64,000 nt of DNA from Roseobacter sinensis (GCF_025755255.1 NZ_JALIEB010000004.1:248001-312000); one strand, 5' to 3'; positions 26,217 to 35,264 are shown, counted from the stretch's first letter. Notes: a model not told the origin generated them from the sequence alone. Translations and numbers: made by a program.

Positions 26217-26999
26217 ATGACAGATCAGACAATCCTGGTTGTCGAGGACGACACGAAAGTCAGCAGGCTGCTGCGCAACGTTCTGGAGGGCGAAGGCTTC
26301 TCCGTGCGCGAGGCGCAGAGCAGGGCCGAGGTTCTCGACGCTGTTGTGGCCGGACGTATCGACCTGATCACCCTCGATATTCAGTTGGGCGCGGACAACG
26401 GGCTTGAGCTTGCGCGCGAGATCCGGCGACAATCGAGCGTCCCCATCGTGATGGTCACGGGCAAGGACGACCTCATCGACCGCGTGGTCGGGCTTGAGCT
26501 CGGTGCCGATGACTACATCACCAAACCGTTCCATGTCAGGGAGGTTGTGGCGCGCATTCGAAGCGTTCTGCGCCGGGCGCCGCCGGTGCCGTTGGCCGAA
26601 TGCGCACCGCCCGGGCCGTCGCTCGGATGTCCGCCCGCGGTCGACGACAGCCGGCGCTTCGCCTTTGACGGCATGATCGCGACGCCGGACCGTCTGGAGT
26701 TGCAGGACCGCACGGGTGGGGATTGTGCCCTGACCAGCGGCGACTACCGGCTTCTGACCGTCTTTCTGGAGCGTCCCAAACGGGTGTTGTCCCGCGACCA
26801 GCTGATGGATCTGATCGGCGGGCAGGCCTGGTCGCCGCTGGATCGCACGATCGACAATCAGGTCGCCCGGCTGCGCAAGAAGATCGAGCGCAACCCGTCC
26901 GATCCCAAACTGATCAAGACGGTGCGCGGCATCGGGTACACCCTTGCCTGCGACGTCGAAGCGCTTCAGCCCGGAGCGGCGCCCGCCAAGAGCGCCTGA
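26217..26999 (+). CDS. OmpR-family response regulator, FxkR-like
   Basis: A 260-aa regulator. The receiver domain is at residues 4-118, with phospho-acceptor D54 (LITLDIQLG), acidic pair ED10-11 and K103 (YITKPF). The winged-helix DNA-binding domain covers about 150-245 (SRDQLMDLIGG, RTIDNQVARLRKKIE, IKTVRGIGYTL). ATG 26217 is chosen because the receiver starts there. It is divergent from fixK, and its end overlaps the hybrid kinase gene by 34 bp, tail to tail. OmpR-type regulators paired with hybrid FixL and FixK are called FxkR. Confidence 0.85.
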   Translation: MTDQTILVVEDDTKVSRLLRNVLEGEGFSVREAQSRAEVLDAVVAGRIDLITLDIQLGADNGLELAREIRRQSSVPIVMVTGKDDLIDRVVGLELGADDYITKPFHVREVVARIRSVLRRAPPVPLAECAPPGPSLGCPPAVDDSRRFAFDGMIATPDRLELQDRTGGDCALTSGDYRLLTVFLERPKRVLSRDQLMDLIGGQAWSPLDRTIDNQVARLRKKIERNPSDPKLIKTVRGIGYTLACDVEALQPGAAPAKSA

Positions 27000-28510
27000 A
27001 GCCGCGCCGAAAGCTCCGCTTGCCGGTAGGGTTTGTGCAGGACGCTGTAGCTTTGGCCCTCGGCCATGGAATTCGTCACGATGTCACTGGCGTAGCCCGA
27101 GGTCAGCAGGATCTTGATCCGAGGAAACTCCGCCGCGACCTTCGCTGCCAGATCGTATCCGTTGAGCTCTCCCGGCATCACAAGATCGGAAAACAGGATG
27201 TCCGCGTGCACGCCGCTCTTTAGCATGCGGTAGGCCTCGTCGCCGCTGGGCGCCTCCTTCGTGGCGAAACCCAGCGCGCGGATGCGCTCGACCGAGAGCT
27301 TGCGCACGTGGGGATTGTCTTCGACGATGAGGACAACCTCGCCCTCGGCGATGGCCTTGCTCGCCGCGCTGCCGCCCTGCGCCGCGCGGCCCGCAGCCGT
27401 CTCGGGCAGGGCCGGAAAATAGAGGCCGAAACTCGTGCCCAGCCCATCTTCGCTGTAAAGGGTGATATGCCCGCCGGATTGCCGCACGAAGCCGTAGACC
27501 ATGGCAAGCCCCAGTCCTGTGCCGCCGGTGTCGGCCTTGGTGGTGAAGAACGGCTCGAAGGCGCGTTTTTTTGCCTCCGCGTCCATGCCTGCGCCATTGT
27601 CGATCACCGACAGGCGGACGTAGTGCCCCGGTTCGATGTCCGTCTCCTGCGCAATGTAGCTGTCGTCGATCACCACATTGGCGGTGGAGATGAGCAACTC
27701 GCCACGCTCGCCCATGGCATCCCGCGCATTCAGCGCGAGATTGACGAGGGCCGACTGCAACTGAACCGGGTCGATCATGACCGGGTCGAGGTCGTCGGCG
27801 AAATCCGTCTTGATCACGTAGCGCGACCCCAGTGTCCGCCGCAGCAGCGCAAGCGTTTCCTCGCACAGCGTCCGAAGATTCGTGCGTTCGGGTTTGAGAC
27901 TGCTCTTGCGGGCAAAGATCATCAGCCGTGAGGTCAGTTCGGCCCCGAGCTCGGCCGATTCCAGCGCGTCCTGGATCAGCGCCGCTTGCCGATCCTCCGT
28001 TGTCCGCTGTTGCAGCAACTCCAGGTTCCCGATGACGACCGTGAGCAGGTTGTTGAAATCATGCGCAATCCCGCCCGTCATCTGCCCGATGGCGTCGAGG
28101 CGCTGCGATCGTGCCAGGGCCTCCTGCGCCGTCTTTCGCTGGGTCAGATCGTGGAAGATGCCGATGAACATCCTTTGGCTGGCGCCGCTGGTTTCGCCAA
28201 CTGAGAGATGCACGGGAAACACCGTCCCGTCCTTGCGTCGTCCCTGCACGTCGCGGTTCGTCCCGAGGATGTGGCGCGTGCCGGTCCGCCGGTAGTGCAG
28301 CATGAAGCTGTCGTGCTGGGTGGCAACGCCGTTGGGCATCAGGATGTTCACGCTCTGCCCGACCATCTCGCCGGGCGTGTACTGAAACATCCGGCTGGCG
28401 GCCTCGTTGGTCTCAACGATGTTGCCGTTTTCGTCCGAGATCACGATCGCGTCGACGGCGGCCTCGAGGATCGCGTGCAAAACGGCGCTGTCGCGTGCAG
28501 TTCGTTCCAT
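26966..28510 (-). CDS. Hybrid sensor histidine kinase with FixL-like haem-PAS domain
   Basis: A 514-aa soluble kinase. The PAS domain (residues 8-122) closely follows FixL (GQSVNILMP, HDSFMLHYRRTGT, RRKDGTVFPVHLSVGE). His80 in the TGTRHILGTNR segment aligns with the proximal haem ligand of FixL. HisKA has H150 in GGIAHDFNNLL, and the HATPase follows (NLALNARDAMGE, GTGLGLAMVYGF). The receiver spans 391-510 with D442 and K493. No membrane helices, as in soluble FixLs. Start ATG 28510 places it 58 bp from box 4, like the other genes; GTG 28531 is possible. Confidence 0.88.
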   Translation of the reverse strand: MERTARDSAVLHAILEAAVDAIVISDENGNIVETNEAASRMFQYTPGEMVGQSVNILMPNGVATQHDSFMLHYRRTGTRHILGTNRDVQGRRKDGTVFPVHLSVGETSGASQRMFIGIFHDLTQRKTAQEALARSQRLDAIGQMTGGIAHDFNNLLTVVIGNLELLQQRTTEDRQAALIQDALESAELGAELTSRLMIFARKSSLKPERTNLRTLCEETLALLRRTLGSRYVIKTDFADDLDPVMIDPVQLQSALVNLALNARDAMGERGELLISTANVVIDDSYIAQETDIEPGHYVRLSVIDNGAGMDAEAKKRAFEPFFTTKADTGGTGLGLAMVYGFVRQSGGHITLYSEDGLGTSFGLYFPALPETAAGRAAQGGSAASKAIAEGEVVLIVEDNPHVRKLSVERIRALGFATKEAPSGDEAYRMLKSGVHADILFSDLVMPGELNGYDLAAKVAAEFPRIKILLTSGYASDIVTNSMAEGQSYSVLHKPYRQAELSARLQALLAGAAPG

Positions 28511-28567
28511 CTCGGCCTCGGTCCCGGTCACATTCCGCCATCGCGCGCATGATCATGCGCGGAGGTA

Positions 28568-28581
28568 TTGATATTCGTCAA
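28568..28581. promoter_or_regulatory. FixK/FNR-like box 4
   Basis: TTGATATTCGTCAA, a 9 of 10 match, lies between the hybrid kinase gene and the host-attachment-family gene. The plus-strand -10-like GATACT (28603-28608) begins 28.5 bp from the centre, giving a predicted 21-nt leader. Position upstream of the kinase suggests feedback on the sensor. Confidence 0.75.
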
Positions 28582-28636
28582 CGGCTCAGTCGATCCCGCC
28601 ACGATACTGGCCGCAGGAGGTCGACAGGAGCGCGCC

Positions 28637-29074
28637 GTGAAACCCATCGTGACATGGATTGTGTTGGCCAATGCCCGTGAGGCGCGGGTGCTGGCCAATC
28701 GCGGACCCGGCAGCGGCCTTGCGCCCGTGCCGGGCCAATGCTGGACGGCAGAGGACCCCGACCCGCCCCGAGACCGTGCCGGCGTCGGACACAGCATAGC
28801 GGGACCGGCGGTATCGGCGGTGGCGCAGACAGATCCGCATCGCAGAAGCAGTGCGCTTTTTGCGCGCAAGGTGATGTGCGCGCTCTCCGGCGCGCTGGCC
28901 GCGGAAGAGTTCGACCGGTTGGTCATCGTGGCCGGACCATTGATGCTCGGTCTGATGCGCAAGGCGATGGATCACCGGCTGAAATACACCCTGATCGGCG
29001 AGATCGACAAGGACCTCAGCGCTCTGCCCATCGCGGCACTGGCCACCCATCTCGGCGACGTCATGGCGGTTTGA
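28637..29074 (+). CDS. Host-attachment family protein (Host_attach/baeRF-like)
   Basis: A 145-aa cytosolic protein with a GTG start, after an AGGAG element at 28635 upstream. The opening TWIVLANAREARVLANRGPG, the central RRSSALFARKVMCALS and the closing segments DRLVIVAGPLMLGLMRKAMD and IGEIDKDLSAL are typical of the family named from plant-attachment studies. Those proteins resemble release-factor/eRF1 domains and may act on ribosomes or under stress. It is followed after 29 bp by a USP gene; both would be driven from box 4. Confidence 0.8.
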   Translation: MKPIVTWIVLANAREARVLANRGPGSGLAPVPGQCWTAEDPDPPRDRAGVGHSIAGPAVSAVAQTDPHRRSSALFARKVMCALSGALAAEEFDRLVIVAGPLMLGLMRKAMDHRLKYTLIGEIDKDLSALPIAALATHLGDVMAV

Positions 29075-29103
29075 CGCGCGTATCAAACACACAGGAGACT
29101 TGC

Positions 29104-29550
29104 ATGTTCAGGCAGATCATCGTGGGCCTTGACGGATCGGAAAAGGCCAAGAAGGCCGCGCGCATCGGCTGCGATCTTGCGAAGTACTACGCCGGGACGG
29201 TCACGCTGGTGCATGTGCCGCATGCAGAGACGGCGGCGCATGTGGTGGGCGCCATTGCCGGCTATCACGCCGCCATCACGCGCCCGAGCTTCGCCGAGAT
29301 CGAGGCGGCCGGCCAGACCATTCTCGACGAGGGTCTGAAGATCGCGTCGGACGTGGGCTGCAAGACCGTGACGACCCATATGCCGCATGGCGATGCCGCG
29401 ACCGAGCTGCTCGCCTACGCGGATGAGATCGGCGCTGATCTGATTGTCACCGGACGGCGTGGACTGAGCGGGGTGGCGAGCCTCGTCCTCGGCAGCACGA
29501 CCCAGAAGATCAACCACCTGGCGAAATGCGCGTGCCTCTCCGTGGTCTGA
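29104..29550 (+). CDS. Universal stress protein, single domain
   Basis: A 148-aa UspA-fold protein. It opens with MFRQIIVGLDGSEKAKKAARIG and carries the nucleotide motif GADLIVTGRRGLSGVASLVLGSTTQKI, which fits the G-2x-G-9x-G(S/T) pattern of ATP-binding Usps. An AGGAGACTTGC ribosome site precedes the ATG. Second gene of the box-4 plus-strand operon. Confidence 0.93.
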   Translation: MFRQIIVGLDGSEKAKKAARIGCDLAKYYAGTVTLVHVPHAETAAHVVGAIAGYHAAITRPSFAEIEAAGQTILDEGLKIASDVGCKTVTTHMPHGDAATELLAYADEIGADLIVTGRRGLSGVASLVLGSTTQKINHLAKCACLSVV

Positions 29551-29601
29551 AGGCAGCACTCGTTCAGCGGGTGTGGCGATGAGCGTCGGCACATGGCTGT
29601 C

Positions 29602-30720
29602 TCAGTCGTCGAAAGCGCGCAGGTACCGCGTCAGGTCCGCAAGCGTGATCACGCCCTCCAGCCGGTGATCCCGGACCACAAGGAACTTCCGCCGACCGGT
29701 CTCGGTGATGCGTTTCAGAAGCTGCGGTGCCGGCAGTTCAGGCGGCACGGTGGTGGCCGGGTCGAGCCCTTCGAACACATCGCCCACCCGCATGCTGCCC
29801 CAATTCTCGCGGTCGATCTTAGAGAGAAGCACGCGGTCCATATGTCCCAGCAGGACGCCATCCTCGACCACCGGCGCAAAACTGACCCCGCCCAGCAGCA
29901 TGATCCTGTTGGCGAATTCCGACAATGTGGTGTCGGGCGAGACAACCACGGGGCTGGAATTCATGAGCGTGCGAACGGTCTTGCCTTCGAAGGCGGACAT
30001 CGCGCGCTGGGTCTGGTAGCTGGAGCGCGCGGCAAACAGAAGAAAGGCGCCGAGCAGGATTTGCCAGAACCCCGTGAGGGTCTGCCCTAGAAACAGCGCG
30101 ATGAGCCCGAGTGTCATCAGCGCATAGGCGAAGACGGTGCCGGCGGCGGCGGCCGTGCGTGTCGCGTCGAGCAGTTGCCCGGAACGGTGCCACAGCACGG
30201 CGCGCAGGATGCGCCCGCCGTCGAGCGGAAACGCCGGGATCAGATTGAACAGCGCGAGCACCAGGTTGATCATCGCCAGATAGGTCAGCACCGCGGTTGT
30301 GGCGATCATGCCAGACACGCCCTCCGCAAACCTGCCCAAGACCCAGAACCCCAAAGAGAGCGCAAGGCTCATGACCGGCCCTGCGAGCGCCACCCAGAAT
30401 TCGACGCCGGCGGACTTCGGCTCCGCTTCGAGTTCGGCGACGCCACCGAAGAGAAAAAGCGTGATCCGCTTCACCGGAACACCGAACCGGCGCGCAACCA
30501 CAGAATGGGCCATCTCGTGCAGAAGCAGGGAGACGAAGAAGAGCAGCATGGCGGACAGGGCCATCATCAGATAGGTGGCGGGCATCTGGTCTGGCAGAAG
30601 CGAGGGGAAGTATTGTTCCGAAAGGCTCCAGGTGATCAGCCCGGCAATGATCAGCCAGCTGGGATCGACCTTGATGTCAAAGCCGCCGATGGTGACGAGT
30701 TTTACCGCGTTTGAAAACAT
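29602..30720 (-). CDS. Site-2 protease (M50) with CBS pair
   Basis: A 372-aa membrane metalloprotease. Zinc ligands are HEMAH (residues 68-72) and the FNLIPAFPLDGGRIL motif that gives the third ligand. About six helices precede two CBS domains (about residues 245-370), which bind adenosyl nucleotides in related proteins. This is the Rip/SpoIVFB-with-CBS architecture for intramembrane proteolysis of anti-sigma factors or envelope proteins. FixK-like box 5 lies 51 bp upstream with a TAACAT -10. Confidence 0.92.
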   Translation of the reverse strand: MFSNAVKLVTIGGFDIKVDPSWLIIAGLITWSLSEQYFPSLLPDQMPATYLMMALSAMLLFFVSLLLHEMAHSVVARRFGVPVKRITLFLFGGVAELEAEPKSAGVEFWVALAGPVMSLALSLGFWVLGRFAEGVSGMIATTAVLTYLAMINLVLALFNLIPAFPLDGGRILRAVLWHRSGQLLDATRTAAAAGTVFAYALMTLGLIALFLGQTLTGFWQILLGAFLLFAARSSYQTQRAMSAFEGKTVRTLMNSSPVVVSPDTTLSEFANRIMLLGGVSFAPVVEDGVLLGHMDRVLLSKIDRENWGSMRVGDVFEGLDPATTVPPELPAPQLLKRITETGRRKFLVVRDHRLEGVITLADLTRYLRAFDD

Positions 30721-30770
30721 GGGCGCCTCGCAGTCTATGGCTCATGTTAGCGCCGCACCGGAGCATCCGG

Positions 30771-30784
30771 TTGATTTCGCTCAA
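30771..30784. promoter_or_regulatory. FixK/FNR-like box 5
   Basis: TTGATTTCGCTCAA, a 9 of 10 match upstream of the site-2 protease. Minus-strand hexamer TAACAT (30749-30744) begins 28.5 bp from the centre, predicting a 16-nt leader. It also touches the 3' side of the VIT1 gene, which is not its target. Confidence 0.75.
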
Positions 30785-30798
30785 TTCAACAGACCGCC

Positions 30799-31512
30799 CT
30801 ACGGGTGAAAGAGGCTGCCGACGCCAAAGGCGATCGCTGCGGCCAGGGCTCCGATGGCCAAGGTCTCGGTGCCCGACCACCACCACCGGGCGAGTGACCA
30901 CCGGCTTTTGCCTGCACCGATGAGAAAGAAGGTCAGCAAGGTCGTCAGGACCGACAGGCGAAAGGCGCCGTCCAGTCCGATCAGATAGGGCAGGAGCGGG
31001 ATCGACCCTGCCGCCAGAAAGGCGGCGAAGGTCGCGAGCGAGGCCCGAAGCGGATTGGGCGGGGTTGGCGACAGACCGTATTCATCGGTCAGCATCAGGT
31101 CGATCCACTTCGGCTTGTTGTGCGAGATGAGCGCGGTCGCCTGATCGAGGACCTCGCCCGAAAGGCCGCGCAAGGCGAGGATCTGGCGCAGCTCTTCCAA
31201 CTCGCCGCTCTTGAATTGCTCAAGATGGCGCTCTTCGATCCGCCTGATCCGGGCGCGGTCATCGAGCTCGGCCTTTGTGCCGGAGTAATTGCTCGCGGCC
31301 ATGGAGAAGCCATCCGCGAGGATGTTGGCCATTCCGAGCGTCACGATGACACCCGAGGACAGGCCAGCCCCTTCCACGCCAGCGACAATCGCGAAGGTGG
31401 TGACCGCACCGTCTATTCCGCCGTAAATCATGTCTTTGAGGTGGGTTGTCCGGCGGCCGGCGGCGAGACGCGCTGCAACCTCCTCCGGGCTGTGCCCGTG
31501 ATCCGTCTGCAT
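30799..31512 (-). CDS. VIT1/CCC1 family iron/manganese transporter
   Basis: A 237-aa membrane protein. The first helix carries DMIYGGIDGAVTTFAIVAGV, the next GMANILADGFSMAASNYSG, with the Gly/Asp/Met pattern of VIT metal pathways. A cytoplasmic acidic metal-binding domain (EERHLEQFKSGELEELRQIL) follows, then three more helices. It exports cytosolic Fe2+/Mn2+ in family members. Only 34 bp separate its start from box 6, unlike the usual 50 bp or more. Confidence 0.9.
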   Translation of the reverse strand: MQTDHGHSPEEVAARLAAGRRTTHLKDMIYGGIDGAVTTFAIVAGVEGAGLSSGVIVTLGMANILADGFSMAASNYSGTKAELDDRARIRRIEERHLEQFKSGELEELRQILALRGLSGEVLDQATALISHNKPKWIDLMLTDEYGLSPTPPNPLRASLATFAAFLAAGSIPLLPYLIGLDGAFRLSVLTTLLTFFLIGAGKSRWSLARWWWSGTETLAIGALAAAIAFGVGSLFHP

Positions 31513-31545
31513 GGGTCCAGACTGGCGCCGCAGCGCCCGCGCCGA

Positions 31546-31559
31546 TTGAGCAATGTCAA
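31546..31559. promoter_or_regulatory. FixK/FNR-like box 6
   Basis: TTGAGCAATGTCAA keeps TTGA-N6-TCAA and is identical to box 7. It lies midway between VIT1 (31512) and the antiporter (31593), about 40 bp from each start codon. The plus -10-like TAGCCG (31581-31586) predicts transcription starting at the antiporter ATG. Confidence 0.65.
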
Positions 31560-31592
31560 ACGCGGCAAGTCCAGAACCGGTAGCCGAGGGCC

Positions 31593-32630
31593 ATGGAGTT
31601 GCCAGCCACAACACTGTCGCAAAGCCTTCTCGCTTTCGCGGTTTGCGCCGCTGTCGTCTGGTTTTCGGGCGCGCGGCTGGCGTACCTCGCCGACACGCTC
31701 GCCGACCGCTTCAGGCTGGCCAAGTCGCTCGTGGGTCTGCTGCTGCTGTCGCTGGCCACATCGCTGCCCGAGGTGGCCACGACCCTGTCCGCGGCGATCC
31801 AGCAGTCCCGCGACCTGGTCCTGAACAATCTGTTCGGCGGCATCGCCCTGCAAACCGCGATCCTTGCGATGTCCGACTTCTGGGCGCGCGGGTCGATCAC
31901 CGGCTATCCGCGCAAAGCCAACCACGCGCTCGAGGCCACTCTGCTGGTGATGCTGCTGGGGGTGGCGCTTGTGGTGACCGGTCTGGGCGAGACACTGGTC
32001 ATCTTCGAGGTTGGCATCGGCAGCGTCGTGATCGCTGTCACCTATGGTGGCGCGATCTGGCTGCTGCGCCGCTACGATGATGCCAGCGACTGGGTGCCCG
32101 TCGATCTGCCCGACCCCGAACCGCTGCCCTTTCCCGCACCTTCCGGCCTGTCGCGAACGGGAAACAGCGCGTTGCTCTGGCAGGCGGGCCTCGCATGTAT
32201 CGGGATCCTCGTCTTCGGGCTGCTGCTGGTCTCTTTCGCGCAGCGCATCGCCGATCAGTCGGGCCTCGGCTCGGGCTTTGTCGGTGTGACGCTGCTGGCG
32301 GCCGCGACATCGCTTCCGGAGCTGACGACCAGCATCACCGCCGTGCGGATCGGTGCCTATACCATGGCGATCTCGAATATCTTCGGCAGCAACCTGATCA
32401 TGCTGGTTCTGGTGTTTCCCGCCGATCTCCTGTTCCGGGCAGGCCCGATCCTTCAGGGCGCCTCGCAAACCGTGGGCCTCGCCCTGTCCTTCGGCATCGT
32501 TGTCACCGCGATCTACCTCGTTGGCCTGATCGTCCGGCGCAAGCCGAGGATCGCGCGCTTCGGGCTGGATTCGATCCTGGTGCTCGTCACCTTCATCGCC
32601 AGCCTCTTTGCCTATTTCGTGGTGCGCTGA
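31593..32630 (+). CDS. Sodium/calcium exchanger-family antiporter
   Basis: A 345-aa membrane protein with two inverted repeats of five helices. The alpha repeats are visible as LLLSLATSLPEVATTLSAAI and VTLLAAATSLPELTTSITAV (G/A-T-S-L-P-E motifs), each followed by a second half (NNLFGGIALQ, ISNIFGSNLI). It would exchange Na+ or H+ for Ca2+. The first repeat has LATSLPE in place of the usual GTSLPE. Its end overlaps the P-type ATPase gene by 19 bp. Confidence 0.9.
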   Translation: MELPATTLSQSLLAFAVCAAVVWFSGARLAYLADTLADRFRLAKSLVGLLLLSLATSLPEVATTLSAAIQQSRDLVLNNLFGGIALQTAILAMSDFWARGSITGYPRKANHALEATLLVMLLGVALVVTGLGETLVIFEVGIGSVVIAVTYGGAIWLLRRYDDASDWVPVDLPDPEPLPFPAPSGLSRTGNSALLWQAGLACIGILVFGLLLVSFAQRIADQSGLGSGFVGVTLLAAATSLPELTTSITAVRIGAYTMAISNIFGSNLIMLVLVFPADLLFRAGPILQGASQTVGLALSFGIVVTAIYLVGLIVRRKPRIARFGLDSILVLVTFIASLFAYFVVR

Positions 32631-35194
32631 GCCATGGCGGCGGAGATTTTCAGAAGCTCCGGCACAATCAGGATGGGCAGGGCAAAGAGCGCGATCCAAA
32701 GCCATTCGGTGCCGCCCATGGGCACGGTCTTCAGCATGGCCTGCAACGGCGCCCAGTAGACCGCAGCGACTTGCATGCCCAGTGTCGCCGTCAGCGCGAT
32801 CAGGAGAAACGGGTTGCTGAACCAGCCGATCTTGTGCCCCGGCAGGCGCAGGGACCGGAAGGCAAAGACACTGACCTTCTCGAAGACGACCATCGCCGTG
32901 AAGGCGGTGGTCCGTGCCAGCTCCACGCCTTGATCCAGGAGCTGGAAGAAGATCCAGAGACTGGACCCGCCGGTGTAGAGCCCCAGGGCGAGGATGGTGA
33001 TGATCCCGCTCCAGCCGAGGATCGGCGTGGTCTTGTCGCGCGGGGGGTGCTGCATCGTGTCGGGCTCGGATTTCTCCATGCCCAGGGCCACGGCAGTGAC
33101 GCCATCGGTGACCAGGTTCATCCACAGGATCTGGGTGGCGAGGAAGATCAGCGGGCCGCCGACGGCGATGTTGACGACCAGTGCAATCACCTCGCCGGCG
33201 TTGGAGGACAGAAGGTAGCGCACGAACTTGCGCACATTCGCGAACTGCCGTCGTCCCTCGCCAATGGCCCGCACGATGGTGGCGAAATTGTCGTCGAGCA
33301 GCACGAGGTCGGAGGCATCGCGGGCCACATCGGTGCCGCGAATGCCCATGGCGACGCCGATGTCCGCCTTCTTGAGCGCCGGCGCATCGTTCACGCCATC
33401 GCCGGTCATCGCAACGATCTGCCCCTTGCTCTGAAGCGCTGCGACGATCCGCATCTTCTGCTCGGGTTTGGTGCGGGCAAAGAGCACCTCCTGCGCCAGA
33501 AGCGCGGTCAGTTGCGCGTCGTCGAGTGCGTCGAGCTCCGCGCCGGTGAGGCTGGCCGACACCTCCATCGAGAGCTGCTCGGCAATGGCCCGGGCGGTGA
33601 CGGGGCTGTCGCCGGTGATCATGATCACGCGGATGCCGGCGGACCGGGCCGATGCGACGGCGGCCTTCACCTCCTGGCGCGGCGGATCGATCAGGCCGAC
33701 GAGTCCAAGGAAGGTCAGGCGCTCTTCGATGATCTGCTCGGTTGATGCGTCGCCCTGCGCCAGCGCGATCACCCGCAGACCCTGGCTGGCCATCTCTTCA
33801 TAGGCGGCCTCGATGGCCGCGCGATCCGTGGGCGTCAGGGGGCCCGGCCCGGCCTCGCCCATGATATTCGTGCAGATCTCGAGGATCTGTTCCGGCGCCC
33901 CCTTGCTGAGGATGCGGGTCCGGTCGGCCCCCTTGTAGAGCACGCTCATGCGCTTGCGCGCGCTGCTGAAGGGGATTTCGGCCAGCAGATTTTGCGCGCC
34001 GGGCGGATCGCACCACCCCTTGTAGGCAAGCGTCACCAGCGCCCCCTCGGTCGGAGCCCCCATCATCGTCCAGCTGGTTCCGCTTTGTGACAGGCGCGCA
34101 TGATTGCAGACGATCGCCGTCTCGAGCAGCGCGCCCAGCACGGGGTCGTCTTCGGCGCGCAACCGGATGCCCTCGCTTTCGATATGCCCCGCCGGGTCGT
34201 ACCCGGTGCCCGTCACGTCATATCGGCGGTCAGCGGTCCAGATCCGGGTGGCGGTCATCTTGTTTTCGGTCAGCGTGCCGGTCTTGTCGGTGCAGATGAC
34301 CGAGGCCGCGCCGAGCGTCTCGACCGCTTGCAGGCGGCGGGCAAGCGCGTTCTGCCGGGCCATCGCCGTGGCCCCCAGCGCAAGGGTGATCGTGACCACC
34401 GCGGGCAGACCCTCCGGCACCATCGCGACCGACAGCGAGAGGCCCGTCATCACCATTTCGATGAAGTCCCGGCCCAGAGTGATGCCCAGCAGGCTGACCC
34501 CCGCGGCGACCAGCAGTGCGGCAAGGCCAAGCTGGCGGGCCAGTTGCCCCAGTTTTTTCTGAAGATTTGTGACTTTGGTGCCGACCGCCCCGGTCAGCCC
34601 TGCGATCTTACCGAATTCGGTCTGCGCGCCGATGGCGGTGACCCGCGCCTCGGCGCGGCCGGAGACCACAGATGTGCCGGTGAAGACGAAAGGCTCCGCA
34701 TCCTCTACCGACTTGCCGACGGGAATGGATTCGCCGGTGAGGATGCTTTCGTCGGTGCGCAGATCGGTGCTGAGCGTCAGTTCGGCATCCGCCGCGATCT
34801 TGATGCCGGGGGACAGGATCAGCAGATCGCCGGGCACGATCTCACGTGCGGGGATGATCTGCTCCTCTCCGTTGCGCACGACCATGGCCTTGGGCGACAG
34901 CATCTGCCGCAGCGCCGCGAGCGCGGTTTCGGCTTTCCATTCCTGCACGAACCCCAGGACCGCGTTGAGCCCCACCACAAGGCCAATGGTCGCGGCGTCG
35001 AGCAGTTCGCCCAAGGCCAGGGCGACCGCCGCCGCCAGGATCAGAATGAGGATCAGAAAGCTGGAGAACTGGCGCAGAAAGACGGCCAGGGCGCTGGCGC
35101 GGGGCTCTTGCGGCAGCTCGTTCCAGCCCGCTTGGGCCCGCGCCTGCTCAACTTCGGCCTCGGTGAGCCCGCGTCTGTCATCGGTGTCGGCCAC
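32612..35194 (-). CDS. P2-type cation-transporting ATPase (calcium type)
   Basis: An 860-aa pump with a GTG start (GGAGAGATCTT upstream). Motifs in order are an N-terminal cation-ATPase domain, the TGES motif in ILTGESIPVG, the transmembrane PEGLPA motif, phosphorylation D in CTDKTGTLTENKMTATR, KGAPE in the nucleotide domain, the hinge MTGDGVNDAPALKKADIG, and SNAGEVIALV in helix 5. These features place it with PMR1/SERCA-like Ca2+/Mn2+ ATPases. FixK-like box 7 lies 57 bp upstream, shared with phasin. Confidence 0.94.
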   Translation of the reverse strand: MADTDDRRGLTEAEVEQARAQAGWNELPQEPRASALAVFLRQFSSFLILILILAAAVALALGELLDAATIGLVVGLNAVLGFVQEWKAETALAALRQMLSPKAMVVRNGEEQIIPAREIVPGDLLILSPGIKIAADAELTLSTDLRTDESILTGESIPVGKSVEDAEPFVFTGTSVVSGRAEARVTAIGAQTEFGKIAGLTGAVGTKVTNLQKKLGQLARQLGLAALLVAAGVSLLGITLGRDFIEMVMTGLSLSVAMVPEGLPAVVTITLALGATAMARQNALARRLQAVETLGAASVICTDKTGTLTENKMTATRIWTADRRYDVTGTGYDPAGHIESEGIRLRAEDDPVLGALLETAIVCNHARLSQSGTSWTMMGAPTEGALVTLAYKGWCDPPGAQNLLAEIPFSSARKRMSVLYKGADRTRILSKGAPEQILEICTNIMGEAGPGPLTPTDRAAIEAAYEEMASQGLRVIALAQGDASTEQIIEERLTFLGLVGLIDPPRQEVKAAVASARSAGIRVIMITGDSPVTARAIAEQLSMEVSASLTGAELDALDDAQLTALLAQEVLFARTKPEQKMRIVAALQSKGQIVAMTGDGVNDAPALKKADIGVAMGIRGTDVARDASDLVLLDDNFATIVRAIGEGRRQFANVRKFVRYLLSSNAGEVIALVVNIAVGGPLIFLATQILWMNLVTDGVTAVALGMEKSEPDTMQHPPRDKTTPILGWSGIITILALGLYTGGSSLWIFFQLLDQGVELARTTAFTAMVVFEKVSVFAFRSLRLPGHKIGWFSNPFLLIALTATLGMQVAAVYWAPLQAMLKTVPMGGTEWLWIALFALPILIVPELLKISAAMAQRTTK

Positions 35195-35250
35195 AAGATC
35201 TCTCCGGTTCAGTCTCTGATCCGGATATCCGATGCACAGCTCCGCCCGCC

Positions 35251-35264
35251 TTGAGCAATGTCAA
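35251..35264. promoter_or_regulatory. FixK/FNR-like box 7
   Basis: TTGAGCAATGTCAA, the same 14-mer as box 6, lies between the ATPase and phasin genes. The plus -10-like TAGGAT (35287-35292) begins 29.5 bp from the centre, predicting a leader of about 26 nt for phasin. Confidence 0.7.

Noticed and set aside
32195-33745. Long plus-strand frame across the antiporter and P-type ATPase genes
   Set aside because: It crosses two well-supported genes and has only antisense-type composition.
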